A DNA stretch of 64,000 bases, taken from Glandiceps talaboti (Eukaryota; Hemichordata; Enteropneusta; Spengelidae). The position numbers were made by a program, and so were the translations under genes. Each line of letters opens with the position of its first letter. Within the stretch, counting starts at the first letter, position 1. The notes beneath the pieces were generated by a model. That model had not been told where the DNA came from. It worked only from the letters and a program-made list of their open reading frames with translations, and searched no databases. Location of the stretch: positions 4,686,601 through 4,750,600 of the forward strand of contig NC_135550.1 of assembly GCF_964340395.1 (NCBI RefSeq), given 5' to 3'. Shown here piece after piece: positions 38,319-49,537 of the stretch.

Positions 38319-39857
38319 TTTCTTTTAAACGATCATGTTCTTTTTATATGAATCTATATCGAAACTCAGTCGTGTTTCTATGACAATACATGCCATTGTC
38401 ACCAATCTCTACTTAGTGTTAACGTCTAACATTTAAAGTTAATGTCTCACGTTGGTAACACTCATATAGAACACAACACAAGTACCCGCCAAGTGTTTTG
38501 TTGAGTAAAAAAGGTCATTACCTGTAGTACGTTTAAACTACACACTGTGAAAAACTAAAGAAACGTTAAGTATGAGGGCGCTATTCAGAAGATGCGTTAA
38601 TTGGCTAGTGCAAGGCAAAACAAATTTTTAAAAAATAATCCGACCAAACAAGAAATAAGCCTGCAATAAAACAAGCAGATAAATAAACATAGCATATATA
38701 TTTGATAAAGCAGAACATTATATTTCCTCTGAAATAACAGTGGAAATACCTTTTAATAAGTCCATTTATTTGTTTAGGTTGGTTGAAGTTAATCAAATAA
38801 GGTAACTTTTGCAGTTTACGAAACAAAATTGAGTTTACTACAGCAATCCTTTTCCGCACCATTGTCGTTTAAAACATCTGGTTAACAATACTTTCGGACG
38901 ATTACATATGTCACTGACAGAATATACAGAGTTTAAAAGTACTTCAATACAATGTGACGAGTCGAGACGTCAAAATCCTGTTAGAACTGAGGTGATGTCT
39001 TGATTTTATATTAGTTTTATACTGGCAAAGAAATATACATAAAATTGAACATTGTTGCAAAGTAGGTTACCAAATGTTACACAAATCTTGAAAACGTTTA
39101 TGTAAATACTGAGCACACAAATATTGATCACAACAGATCTTTCCTCAAATCAATATGTAAAAATAATGATAACTGTGTCCTTGATTATTGAAAATTACAA
39201 ACTTTACAAATTCTGATAAAAAGTTATACAATCTATGAACATTTTGCTGTCATAATACATTCTTATATATAAGTTGAAAATACTGTTTGGCGTCTATGAA
39301 CGTTAACTGTCAGTGTTATATTCTGAACTTGTACATAGTCATAAACATGTAAAATTTACTAATCTAGATATTATGAGTTCAAAGGTCAAAATCACGGATA
39401 AAGAGACAACAAGATAGCCTACTCAAAGCTAAAGTTTTCTACGGAGAAGTCATGTGATTTAATTCTCCTAATTATCTAACCCTTCAAAACTTTTAAGTAC
39501 AAAATATTGAATCGTATGATTTGAAGAAACCGGTCTCCGTTCATTTGATAACCCTCGAATAACAATAGAACTTGAATTGAAAGGTTCATTTTTGTTTGTG
39601 GTCCGCGAAAACCTGTCGCTTACATTGAATGCATAACTTGAAGTCATGGTGTATGCTACTTTGACAGTAATATAGAGCACCTACAACGACGATAAATTTC
39701 AGTTTTCTGACTTCGCACAATTGAGACTCTGAGACGGAAACTGTCACACATTTATTGTTATGTTCTTTAACGGTTATTGTAGTTGGCACATTATGTTGTA
39801 TGGTGCATTTCGTGTTAAACTACACAGTGATTTGCATTTATATTTCCTTACAATTAT
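38319..39857. other. 3' flank of Toll gene, copy 2
   Basis: Same non-coding sequence as 17,587-19,232 with small indels and one rather than three copies of the 48-bp unit. No open frame is supported. Confidence 0.75.
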
Positions 39858-42800
39858 TCAGTCATTATTTTCTTCCAGGACAACGGCTCCTTCCCTGTCA
39901 TCTACAGCTCCATAGTTAAACCTAACATTAAATCTTACTCTCACTCTCTGCCTATACCTTCTCAACGTTTGCAGAATCATTCGAAATGGCCACATAAGAA
40001 AAGCCCGTGCTTGGTGATGATTACCGCCGCCATCTCTATCGATATTATCAGCATTGTGATTATCTTCCTGTGGTAATTCTTCTTCGCGGCCTTCATTCAC
40101 AACTCGAATCAAGACATCATCATGATTTCTATTTTCTTGTACCTCTATTCCACCTTCCTGTATAATTTCATGATTCATCCCCCTCCTTCTTCGCTCGTCT
40201 CCTCCTACGTTTTTATCCAAAGGGGCTTTTGGCATGGAGTAGAATAATTTTTGCCAAAATAAACGGTCCCATCTCCGCAGATACGTCATTGATTCCATAT
40301 AAGCTTTCAGTGGTTTGGTTAAATCAGCTTTTGGAATATCCTCCATCATTACTACAACGACTCGGCAGTTTTTGTCTTCAAGCATTGTAGTATGTGCCCA
40401 TTCGAGTTCTTGCTTACACCACACACTTCTAAGAAAATGTCGAGAAACAATGACCACAATTCGTCCCGAAGACTTGATAAAGTGGAGTATTTGATCATTA
40501 ATTCTCAATCCTCCCTTGAAGTCACGTTCATGATACTTAACATTGTATGGTGGGTTGTGTTCTTCAAGCTCTTCGACTATTTTGTCGACGGCTTCTCCAT
40601 CTTGACTACTGTAGCAGACGAAAACGTCGTACAATTTGCCTTCGTTTCCACCTTCATCACCAGCAAATGGTCTCCAACCTGTACGTGTGTAGATGAGAAC
40701 ACGCATAGTTGCCCACTTATAGACGGCAAGAATGCCAACAGCTGCCAAAACAACAACTGTGATTAGAACACCTATGATAACTTGAACGTAGACAGGGATA
40801 TCAGATACAAGAACATCCCTGAAATTTGTGTGAGATGCTGACAAATTTGGACACAGAAAGTCTTGCTCCTGTAGAACTAGCAGCTCCCATACAATGGAAT
40901 CGTTCCCAACACAGGATATGTTGCTAGCATCTGAATATAGGTCGCCAGTCGTCTGTATCCAATCTTGTAGATATGAAATCCCACAATCGCATATGAAGGG
41001 GTTTCCTCTCGCCGAGAAGTTCAACAACATTGGCATTGCGTCAAAGAGATGAAGTGGGATTGTAGTCAGTGCATTATTATGTAATTGGAGTGTGTTTAAC
41101 TTGACTACATCGGAAAAGGCACCAGATTCAATATCCGTAATATCATTATTGTCCAGGAATAGTTTCTGCAGTTCGGGAACATATTGCAACGTCCCTCGTG
41201 AAACCGACTCCAAATTATTATGGCTAATACTAAGAATCTTCAATCCGATTAATCCAGCAAGAGAACAATTGCTCAGATAGCTGATTTTATTATCATCTAA
41301 GTATATCTCTTGTAGAAACTTAGCACCTTGAAACCAATGACACGGAATTGATGTAATGTTGTTGTTTTCCAAATGCAAGACTTGAGTTCCATTGAACAGT
41401 GTTGAGGGAAGCTCTGACAATCCCTGGCCTTTGCAATCTATTTTGAAATCACGTCCGTTATTGCAACGTACAAAACACTGACAATGGCTAGGGCATGCTG
41501 GATCTTTTATTTCATCCCAAAATTCATCTGTGGATAACTGTAGTATAGGGCGTCCAGCAACAAAGCTAGGTGAATAGCATGACAGCAATTCGTCATTCAA
41601 GATATGAAGTAAATCCTGGGTATCTTTTAATGCTTGCATTTCCGACTGAAGCCGTATGCTACAGCAACCACATTCAAACGTGTTATTGTCCAAGTTTATC
41701 CTTACTGGCATACCGTGACGCCCATAGTCATCATAAGGGTGTTTGATTCTGTAAGCAAAATCCTTATCAATTATCCATTGGGGCAAGCTAAAACATTTTA
41801 ATCTATTGGACTTCAGATCAAGTACTTGTAAGTTTCGTAAACCCCTGAAAGCCCGAACTGAGATTTTCTCTATAACATTTCCACTGAGATCTAGTTCACG
41901 CAGAGATTCCAATTGTGAGAAGGTTTCTCCAATTAGTTGCACGATACTGTTTAGTGCCATGTTTACATACTGTAAATTGTTACTCCCGTCAAACAGATAT
42001 GACCCAAGTGATTCAATCCGATTTTCAGCTAGGTTGACCCTGACAAGAGAAACTTTATACGACAGAAAGCGTCTTGGTAGAGTTCTGATCAGGTTAAATG
42101 AAAGATCTACATCTTCAAGACTGTTAAGACCTTCCAAATGTGGGATAATATCGAGTTTATTATGTGACAGGTAAAGGTGTTTTAGAGTGGTTAAGTTTTG
42201 TAGGAGATCTTCTGGCACGGAATCACAACCATGTAAAGTGTTCTCCATATGCAGGGTTTCTAGGGAATCGAGACCATACAGTGAGTCAGAGGCTATTTCT
42301 TGTATTGGTCCAAAAGAAGTTGATAAATCTAGCTCCCTCAGGGATATCAAACCACTGAAAACTTTCGGACCTAGCACCTGTAAATGATTCAGTGAAATGT
42401 CTAGTATTTCTAAAGATTTGAGCTCATCGAAAGTACCATCTTCTATATTGGGGAACCTATTCTGTAGTAGCTTAAGAGATTTCAACTTATTAACCGGCCC
42501 CAACAAGTCGCTTGGAAGATGCTGCAAGAAGTTAGCGCTTAGATCCAATACTTCCAATTTGTCATATCCATAGAGTGCATCGGTAGGTAGATAAAATGGA
42601 AGGTATCTAACAATACCAGATATATCAAGGCTCTTGAGTTGATGTTTTATCGCTTCCAAACACTCTGGAATGTGTCCAATAGGGTTTGTCCCGATTGCAA
42701 GTTCCTCCAGAGCAACGAGTGATACAAATGCATTTGGGTGAATATCTATAGTGTTTGAAAAGAGTATTGTTTCATTTGATGTAAACGGAACATTGCCTTT

Positions 42801-43646
42801 CAGGCTCAGGGTTTTTAACTGTCCAAGTCCTTCAAATGCGTGTTCTGAAACATTTTTTATGAGGTTCACGCTCAAATCTAACAGTGTTACATTCGGAAAG
42901 GCTTGAAATGCGAAATTTGGAACTTCTGTGATAAGATTTTCCCTGAGAGAGATATTCACGAGGGGTGGTTGCTTTACAGTTACGTCTGCATATAAGATAG
43001 GTTGAGGAATTTTCTTAAGTTTTGTACCAGTCAGTGTCAGTGATTTCAGTGCTGGTGTCAAATGAAATGCATTCTTAGGTATGTCCTCAACGGTTCCATA
43101 TCCGAGAGAAAGACTTTCTAACTTCGGAACATGCTGTAGAAAATCAAATGAATCATTGGTGTGTGTTTCACAAAGCAATAACTCAACTCTCTGTGTTTCA
43201 GATGTTCCTAGATCTTGTAGTAACGATATAAGATGTTCACTTTCGGCCAGTTTTCGTGCAATTTCCAAAGGGTCCATATCTTTTTCAGTGAAACGAAATT
43301 CAAGTCCAGCTAGAGCCTCCGAACCAAAGGACAAATCGAAACCGCATATGAATACTAACACGAAGGCATCTGGGATATGATCAGGAGCATCTCCAGTAAC
43401 CGAACAGATAATATACAAGAATATATCAGTTTTATTATCAGCAGTGGAATCATATATGCCGTCTGAAAGTTCACTAAAATGTATGACGTCACCACACTCA
43501 CATTGATGGGGACAGCCTTCTCTAGACGATTCTAGAACATTGTCAGCAAACACCCTATGACCTATGGAACACATCAGCATTAAACATAATATCATTCTTT
43601 TATATCCTAGCTGCCAACTTCTCTCCATATTTATCCCAATCGTCAT
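39858..43646 (-). CDS. Toll-like receptor (multiple-cysteine-cluster type), copy 2
   Basis: Intronless, 1,262 aa, with the same architecture as copy 1: signal peptide, N-terminal cysteine cluster, long LRR block, LRRCT, LRRNT, short LRR block, LRRCT, transmembrane helix, TIR and a tail of about 120 residues. The open frame extends 38 codons upstream to 43,760. Alignment with copy 1 (MTIGINMERS against MAMGINMERS) and the shared splice acceptor at 43,690 place the start at 43,646. TIR boxes are intact (YDVFVCYSS, HERDFKGG, FW). It is close to identical to copy 1 over the central LRRs, TIR and TM, but differs at roughly one residue in seven over the first ~320 residues, and also around the first LRRCT and in the C-terminal tail. 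Both copies appear functional by sequence. Confidence 0.96.
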   Translation of the reverse strand: MTIGINMERSWQLGYKRMILCLMLMCSIGHRVFADNVLESSREGCPHQCECGDVIHFSELSDGIYDSTADNKTDIFLYIICSVTGDAPDHIPDAFVLVFICGFDLSFGSEALAGLEFRFTEKDMDPLEIARKLAESEHLISLLQDLGTSETQRVELLLCETHTNDSFDFLQHVPKLESLSLGYGTVEDIPKNAFHLTPALKSLTLTGTKLKKIPQPILYADVTVKQPPLVNISLRENLITEVPNFAFQAFPNVTLLDLSVNLIKNVSEHAFEGLGQLKTLSLKGNVPFTSNETILFSNTIDIHPNAFVSLVALEELAIGTNPIGHIPECLEAIKHQLKSLDISGIVRYLPFYLPTDALYGYDKLEVLDLSANFLQHLPSDLLGPVNKLKSLKLLQNRFPNIEDGTFDELKSLEILDISLNHLQVLGPKVFSGLISLRELDLSTSFGPIQEIASDSLYGLDSLETLHMENTLHGCDSVPEDLLQNLTTLKHLYLSHNKLDIIPHLEGLNSLEDVDLSFNLIRTLPRRFLSYKVSLVRVNLAENRIESLGSYLFDGSNNLQYVNMALNSIVQLIGETFSQLESLRELDLSGNVIEKISVRAFRGLRNLQVLDLKSNRLKCFSLPQWIIDKDFAYRIKHPYDDYGRHGMPVRINLDNNTFECGCCSIRLQSEMQALKDTQDLLHILNDELLSCYSPSFVAGRPILQLSTDEFWDEIKDPACPSHCQCFVRCNNGRDFKIDCKGQGLSELPSTLFNGTQVLHLENNNITSIPCHWFQGAKFLQEIYLDDNKISYLSNCSLAGLIGLKILSISHNNLESVSRGTLQYVPELQKLFLDNNDITDIESGAFSDVVKLNTLQLHNNALTTIPLHLFDAMPMLLNFSARGNPFICDCGISYLQDWIQTTGDLYSDASNISCVGNDSIVWELLVLQEQDFLCPNLSASHTNFRDVLVSDIPVYVQVIIGVLITVVVLAAVGILAVYKWATMRVLIYTRTGWRPFAGDEGGNEGKLYDVFVCYSSQDGEAVDKIVEELEEHNPPYNVKYHERDFKGGLRINDQILHFIKSSGRIVVIVSRHFLRSVWCKQELEWAHTTMLEDKNCRVVVVMMEDIPKADLTKPLKAYMESMTYLRRWDRLFWQKLFYSMPKAPLDKNVGGDERRRRGMNHEIIQEGGIEVQENRNHDDVLIRVVNEGREEELPQEDNHNADNIDRDGGGNHHQARAFLMWPFRMILQTLRRYRQRVRVRFNVRFNYGAVDDREGAVVLEENND

Positions 43647-43763
43647 ATTTAGAGGTCCATGTAGTTTTGTGATTTTTAATAATCGTATCCTAGATGAAAG
43701 AAACAAAATGAATTCATTTATAAGCATTGAGCTCTTTTGTCGATATAAAGTGTGACTCAAATG

Positions 43764-44320
43764 ATTATTATTACATTACATTATATTACATTACGGTACA
43801 TTACATTACATTACATTACATTACATTACATTATATTATATTATATTATATTATATTAGGCCAAAAAAAAATTATCTGGTTCTGGTCAGGGTAAACTTTC
43901 TAAAGTGGTGCGACGACGCGAATTTTTTTTTCACAATTTTTTTTTTTTTTTTTGCAAATTAGTAAATACACATTTTTTTGACACTTTACATACTCTGTTC
44001 TATCATATTTATCTCTTGAAAAACTTCCTTTTTCTTCGAAGCAGTTTAGGCTTTGTATTTAAGCAGTCTTGGCATGTAGGGTAGATTTCAGCTGCTTGTT
44101 CTCCTGATATCAGGAATAAATAAGGAACGGGAAAGCAAAAATTATCGGAAAAAAGGATCGACGCGAGGGTATTCAGGGCACGCGCGCGCTGACCAGAATC
44201 AGATATATATATATTTTTTGGCCTTATATTATATTATATTACATTACATTATGTTACATTATATTGCAATTACATTACATAATGTTACATTATTCCATCA
44301 CATTATTTTACATTACATAC
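43764..44320. repeat. (ATTAC)/(ATTAT)n microsatellite split by a MITE
   Basis: attac/attat pentanucleotide array at 43,764-43,858, resuming at 44,224-44,335 on the far side of the inserted element. Confidence 0.85.
43859..44223. mobile_element. 365-bp MITE, PIF/Harbinger-like ends
   Basis: Terminal inverted repeats of about 30 bp start ggccaaaaaa and contain atctg-ttctggtcag on both sides (left 43,859-43,890; right 44,188-44,223 in reverse complement). Flanks are ttatatta|GGCC and GGCC|ttatatta. The target duplication is therefore TTA, or TTATATTA if eight bases; the microsatellite hides which. GGCC ends with a TTA target point to PIF/Harbinger. There is no coding capacity. Confidence 0.7.
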
Positions 44321-44443
44321 ATTACATTATGTTGTAATAACATAGTAGGGCTCAGCCCAGAAGCTCGCGCCAGTAGTTAGAATTTGAACCTTAAACTCAT
44401 CATTACAATTTGTGTAAACAATAACTGGTAGGCTTGGTTTGTG

Positions 44444-44813
<370 letters not shown>

Positions 44814-45177
44814 GGATTTTTGTCTTAGTGTGTCCCATGAAATCTCAGTCCGCTGCCCACTAGGCCGCATTCATACATAGCGTATCTTTGCATCATACGC
44901 CATGGGTCACTCTACACTGCAATACTTTAACTTATAGAGAGTCTGAAATCATTCACTCTTCACATAATTAAGGCAGTTGTCAGAGGGAGACATTTTGTCC
45001 CGTTGCACCAGGAAATATGGAACATTTGTTGGCTATATCGAAACATATTAATTTGTTATCATGTTAAACTTTCTTTCACAAGTTGTGACAAGGTAATAAA
45101 GGAGCTATTATTATAATAAATTCTGTACATTTTATGTTGCATTTTAGGGGATATCACCTACACAACAGTAAATGTGT

Positions 45178-45518
45178 GTCATGATGGTCAAATGGTTTAT
45201 AGCGTGGCCGGCTTTGAATCTGCAGATTCGAGCCCCGTCGCTGCCGTTTGTTTCTGAATGGTAAAGTCCTTTGGCAAGATTTGAACCATGATTGTGCCTC
45301 GGTCAACCCAGCTGTATAATTGGGGACCTGGTGGGATAGAGGTTGCAATGTAAATGCTTTGATCCTATACGCTTGATACTGCAATGGATTGTATGCTCCC
45401 CAGGGAGTTGAGGACGTATAAAGGGCCGTTGAGTTGCCAGTGATCCAGGGGTAATAATTGTGAGCGCCTTGAGCTCTCAGGAGGAAACTTTTTAAGGCGT
45501 ATTATAAATTATTATCAT
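45178..45518 (+). mobile_element. tRNA-derived SINE, Deu-type core
   Basis: A tRNA-like head with B box agattcgagcccc (about 45,224-45,236). The body contains tcctttggcaagatttgaac, then gtcaacccagctgtataatt and ggggacctggtgggatag, which resembles the Deu-core SINEs of deuterostomes and other animals (from memory). The 3' end gtgagcgccttgagctc leads into a tail tattataaattattatcatt. It is unrelated to the SINE at 10.75 kb. Confidence 0.7.
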
Positions 45519-46234
45519 TAAATGCACGACACTACCGCTCATCTGGGTTTTAATTGTACATAGAGGCATTATATAAGATGGAAATTAATAATTTCATTTT
45601 ACATGTGATAGTTCATGCAATATGATGGTTTGAGGTTCATTTGGTGACTTTATACAATGCAACGGTAGAAATCATTAAATTAGACATCATATATATCATT
45701 AATATGGACTTATAGGCTACTTGGGGTTTACATTTCATATGAATAATTTAAAATATACTTTAGTTTGTTATGACTGATCTTCTACATCATTAAATGCTTG
45801 CGAAAATATCAATATGTGGTACCTTTATTATCTTCCTAAAATGAAGAGTATTGTCCAGTCATTAAACCACTTCGTAATCTAAAACAAATCACCTTGTCTT
45901 GTCTTGTCAGGATTGGACCGACTAGGTAAACAAGACTTCACTACAACCATAGAAAGAGAAGTATCACACCTTAATTTGCGAATCGACGTCATGATTTCCT
46001 GGAATACAGTGTCTCCCCAGTAAACGAACTTATCGACTGCACGCTAACGACACTAGATGACTATAACCATGGAGGTAGAATTTTGAGCGTTGATGATAAT
46101 TAATATAATAATTATAATAATGAGAAACAAAACCAGGTAGTTATGATTACATGGCCTATTAGTAAACACATGGACGTGGAAGCATTTTTCGTCACTAGTT
46201 ACAATAGTAATATGCTATACACATGGTACACCAC
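45519..46234. other. intergenic, nothing recognised
   Basis: AT-rich DNA without open frames, RNA features or recognisable repeats. Confidence 0.5.
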
Positions 46235-46823
46235 AAGGAGAAGTGAGCATGTAATTGATTGAACGATCGGTCGATCGATTGATTGATTGATTGATCTGAC
46301 GATCGATCGATCGATTTATTGATTGATCTATTATTTGGTTGAATGATTGATCGATTGAATGATTATATTTTATGATGATATAAACTTCTTTTTCTACCTT
46401 CCTTGAATAGTTTTCTCTCTATTTCCACTCTTTATTGACTAAATAAAGACATCTTGTCCATTTTTCTCCCCTTATGTAAATTAGAACGCTCGTGATCTAA
46501 TAATTACCAAGAGATCAGTTACATTAATACTTTGTTTTATCTCTTATCTTCTGGGAGATTACAGTCCGTGACATCAAGTGGTCAAGTTATGTACCGATTT
46601 GATTTGTCACGGATTGTCTTAATTTAGATAAGAGGAGAGAATTGACAAGATGTCTTTATTTAGTCAATAAAAAGATAATTATATACAGCTGATGAAATGA
46701 AAAAAGTAGGCCAGGAAAAAAGACTTTATATTGATGCAAAATATGTTTTATTTCACCACAAATATTATTCAATCGATCAATCATTCAATCAACTAATTCA
46801 ATCGATAAATCGATCAATCAATG

Positions 46824-46878
<55 letters not shown>

Positions 46879-46900
46879 TACATGATCGCTTCTCACTGTA
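46235..46900. mobile_element. 660-bp foldback element with (GATT)n/(AATC)n arms
   Basis: Outer arms agtgag(c)atgtaattgattg (46,241) and caatcaattacatgatcgct (46,873) are inverted. Next come GATT/GATC-rich (46,260-46,355) and AATC-rich (46,770-46,875) arms. Then tgactaaataaagacatctt (about 46,436) is mirrored by aagatgtctttatttagtca (about 46,647). Innermost, tccgtgacatcaa (46,565) is mirrored by ttgatttgtcacgga (46,600). Nearly the whole segment folds back on itself around about 46,570-46,600. Confidence 0.7.
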
Positions 46901-48253
46901 GGTATACGTACTAACATTGCAACAGTGTCGCATACACATATTAGCGTAATACGTCATCTCACTGGAGAATTGAAGTACATTAAATACACGTAAATTTGAC
47001 GTTTAAACTAAACATCTCACACATTTTTAGATAGCGACTGCTCCGTTTCAGTTCTAGAGTTCAGTAACAGTTCTAAATTATCAAGACGGGGTGAGAAATC
47101 ACGATGTATACACGTGTGTGGCTGCTACATGTTTATATTTGCTTTCTTAGGGTTGACCTAATTGTTGTATTCGTAGTTCAAATTCGTACAGTAAAATGAC
47201 AAAGTATCACCAAATTTCAATTACGAATTACACATATAGCTCATTTGTAAACTTATAAGACAAATTCATAAACAAGGAGAATTAGTTTACCAATTTTCAA
47301 TGCTTGTACTAGACGTGGACGAATTTGGCAATGAATTTTAGGGACTCCAAATTACGACATTTTTAACTGCCCATGCATGTTGAAGGAGTGATTTTGGATG
47401 CCATATATTATTGTGTCGATTTATTTTTTTCTGTGTCAATTCATTTTCAGACGACACATGTCTTGTCTAAAGTTGTAATATTTTATCAACTTTTAGACGT
47501 CTGTCTGTAGGATTTTTAGATTTACCAGTACATGTACATCAAAACTGAACCAAAATGTTTTAATTTGATTTGTCACTATTAAAACTCACAACAGGTCGCG
47601 GTCAATAATAATTAATATAGTACACGTACAGCAAAAAAATTAGTATGCCAATTTTTTCGCACGAGCACAAACAACCCGTTACATAATTTTAAAATAGGTG
47701 AGAATATCGCAATTTCGCGCCTTGGCAAGAACACTGGAATTACAGTTTTGTAAATTACCTAGCTTGCCGAAAACGATATATTGGTCTTGCTACCATCGCC
47801 TACGGGCATGCATTCATAATGACCATCATTTTACACATTAACATACAAACGCATTTTGCAAACTAGCTCATAATCATATGGTGTCATCGTTATTATGGTT
47901 CAGTAATCATTCAAACTTCATAAAGGAATGGTTGAACGTATGACCTAGTTAACTGTATGGTTGCCAGTCCTGGCTATTTGTGCTACTTGTAATAGTCGAG
48001 AAGAATGTATTCCTTCTATGTTGTGATGAATAGTTGTAATGATCGCTTAAAGCCTGCCCTCTATGGCAAAGGCTTTGTAGCAAACATGTAATTACTCCTT
48101 GCATTATTTTTATATGTTGTTTTGTTTGCTATTCCTCAAGATCATGATGTGTAATTCAGGCATGGGGCCGTTTTCCTTAGGTCACCTGATGCGGCTTTGC
48201 TGCGCTGGCACTTGCTATAAGGTTCCATCCGAAAGAATACCTAAAACATGTAA
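46901..48253. other. intergenic, nothing recognised
   Basis: No open frames, repeats or RNA genes that I can support. Confidence 0.5.
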
Positions 48254-48279
48254 AACGCACGCGCGCGCGCACACACACA

Positions 48280-48378
<99 letters not shown>

Positions 48379-48380
48379 TA
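48254..48380. repeat. (CG)n, (GCAC)n, (CA)n, (TA)n compound microsatellite
   Basis: A run of cgcgcg, cacaca, GCAC tetranucleotides, CA dinucleotides and a short tata end. The alternating purine-pyrimidine sequence is Z-DNA-prone over its whole length. Confidence 0.95.
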
Positions 48381-48659
48381 TAAATGGTCACGGGAAAAGT
48401 GGAAACAGCCGTAAATTTTTCAAGAGGTCATAAAGTCGACCACTTAGCATACTTTGTAAGCCTAAAGAGGACTTCTACACTAGGCAATTGCAACTGTACT
48501 ATGCATACGTGTATATCAGTTTCTCAGACACCAGTGAAGAATTTATGTTTAGTTTATTCGAAATGTCAACAGCTATATAACATCCAATATGTAATAAAAT
48601 GTGCAACTAGAGTAAAGAATACACTAGACCACAGCTATAGATACAACTACTAGTACACA

Positions 48660-49537
48660 GAATACCTTTGTCAATATCACGACCTAGCTCTCGGTAAATC
48701 GGATCATTCCATGATTTATTTGGTTCCATCTTACGAACAACAACATATATGTGGTAAGCCCGTTAAACGATCGATTCGTCAGTGGTCAGAGGCCGCTATC
48801 GAAAGCTTGCGTGCCTGCTTTGATGGTATTTTAAGAATCTGCAACCAATATCGATGAGTACACAGAGTCTGTCATCGACTACGTTAAATTCTGAGAGGAT
48901 ATGTGCAGTGCACTTACATGTAAACATGTTGACAAGAGTATAAAATACACTAGTAAACCTATAGCCCAAAACAGATAGCCCACAATTCAGGTGACAAAGA
49001 AAAATACAAGCAAGCCAAATAAAATGTTCGAAAAGCCACATTGTCGGCCAAAGGAAATTATAGAGACAAACCTGAAAACGTGTAGCAACATTGCAAGTAA
49101 TTCTAGAGATCTGTGGCAGGGACAGTCGTTTTGACAATCAGAGTAACATAGGCAGAACTCAATCGACAATTACAAGAAACTACTAAATATTGCAGAATCG
49201 GATACTAAAGATTTGTCAATATCTAAGAACGATGGACAACAATCATTTTCAATTATGAAGATAAGGAAGTAGCTGGCCTGAAGCAGATTATTACCACATC
49301 TATTAATGGTATGCTCAAGTCAGTTTTCTGCCGTTTTTACTACAGTTGTCAATGTATCACTTAAATATTTGCAAAGTTCCCAGTCTGTTTAAGAAGTCGA
49401 TTATGATTCCTGGTCCTACATGTAAAAATGCTACAATCTCTCAACTTAATGATTACAGGAATGTCGCCTTTAAAATCAGCGATCATGAAAGCATTTGAAC
49501 GTGTGGCCAGCTTGTTGTCCAACATATTACAATGTAA
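48660..49537 (+). mobile_element. CR1/L2-like LINE remnant, copy 2, 5' part
   Basis: Broken translation contains LGKSDHSMIYLVPSYEQQ and KPVKRSIRQWSEAAIESLRA (end of endonuclease and linker), and further on a block resembling IPVPxxxxxxxLNDYRxVAxxxxxMKxFERV (RT start). Many stops and frameshifts. It continues at 52,041 beyond an inserted element. Confidence 0.75.

Noticed and set aside
43647-43760. 38-codon N-terminal extension of Toll copy 2
   Set aside because: Absent from copy 1. It crosses the conserved splice acceptor at 43,690 and precedes the signal peptide; the aligned start is 43,646.
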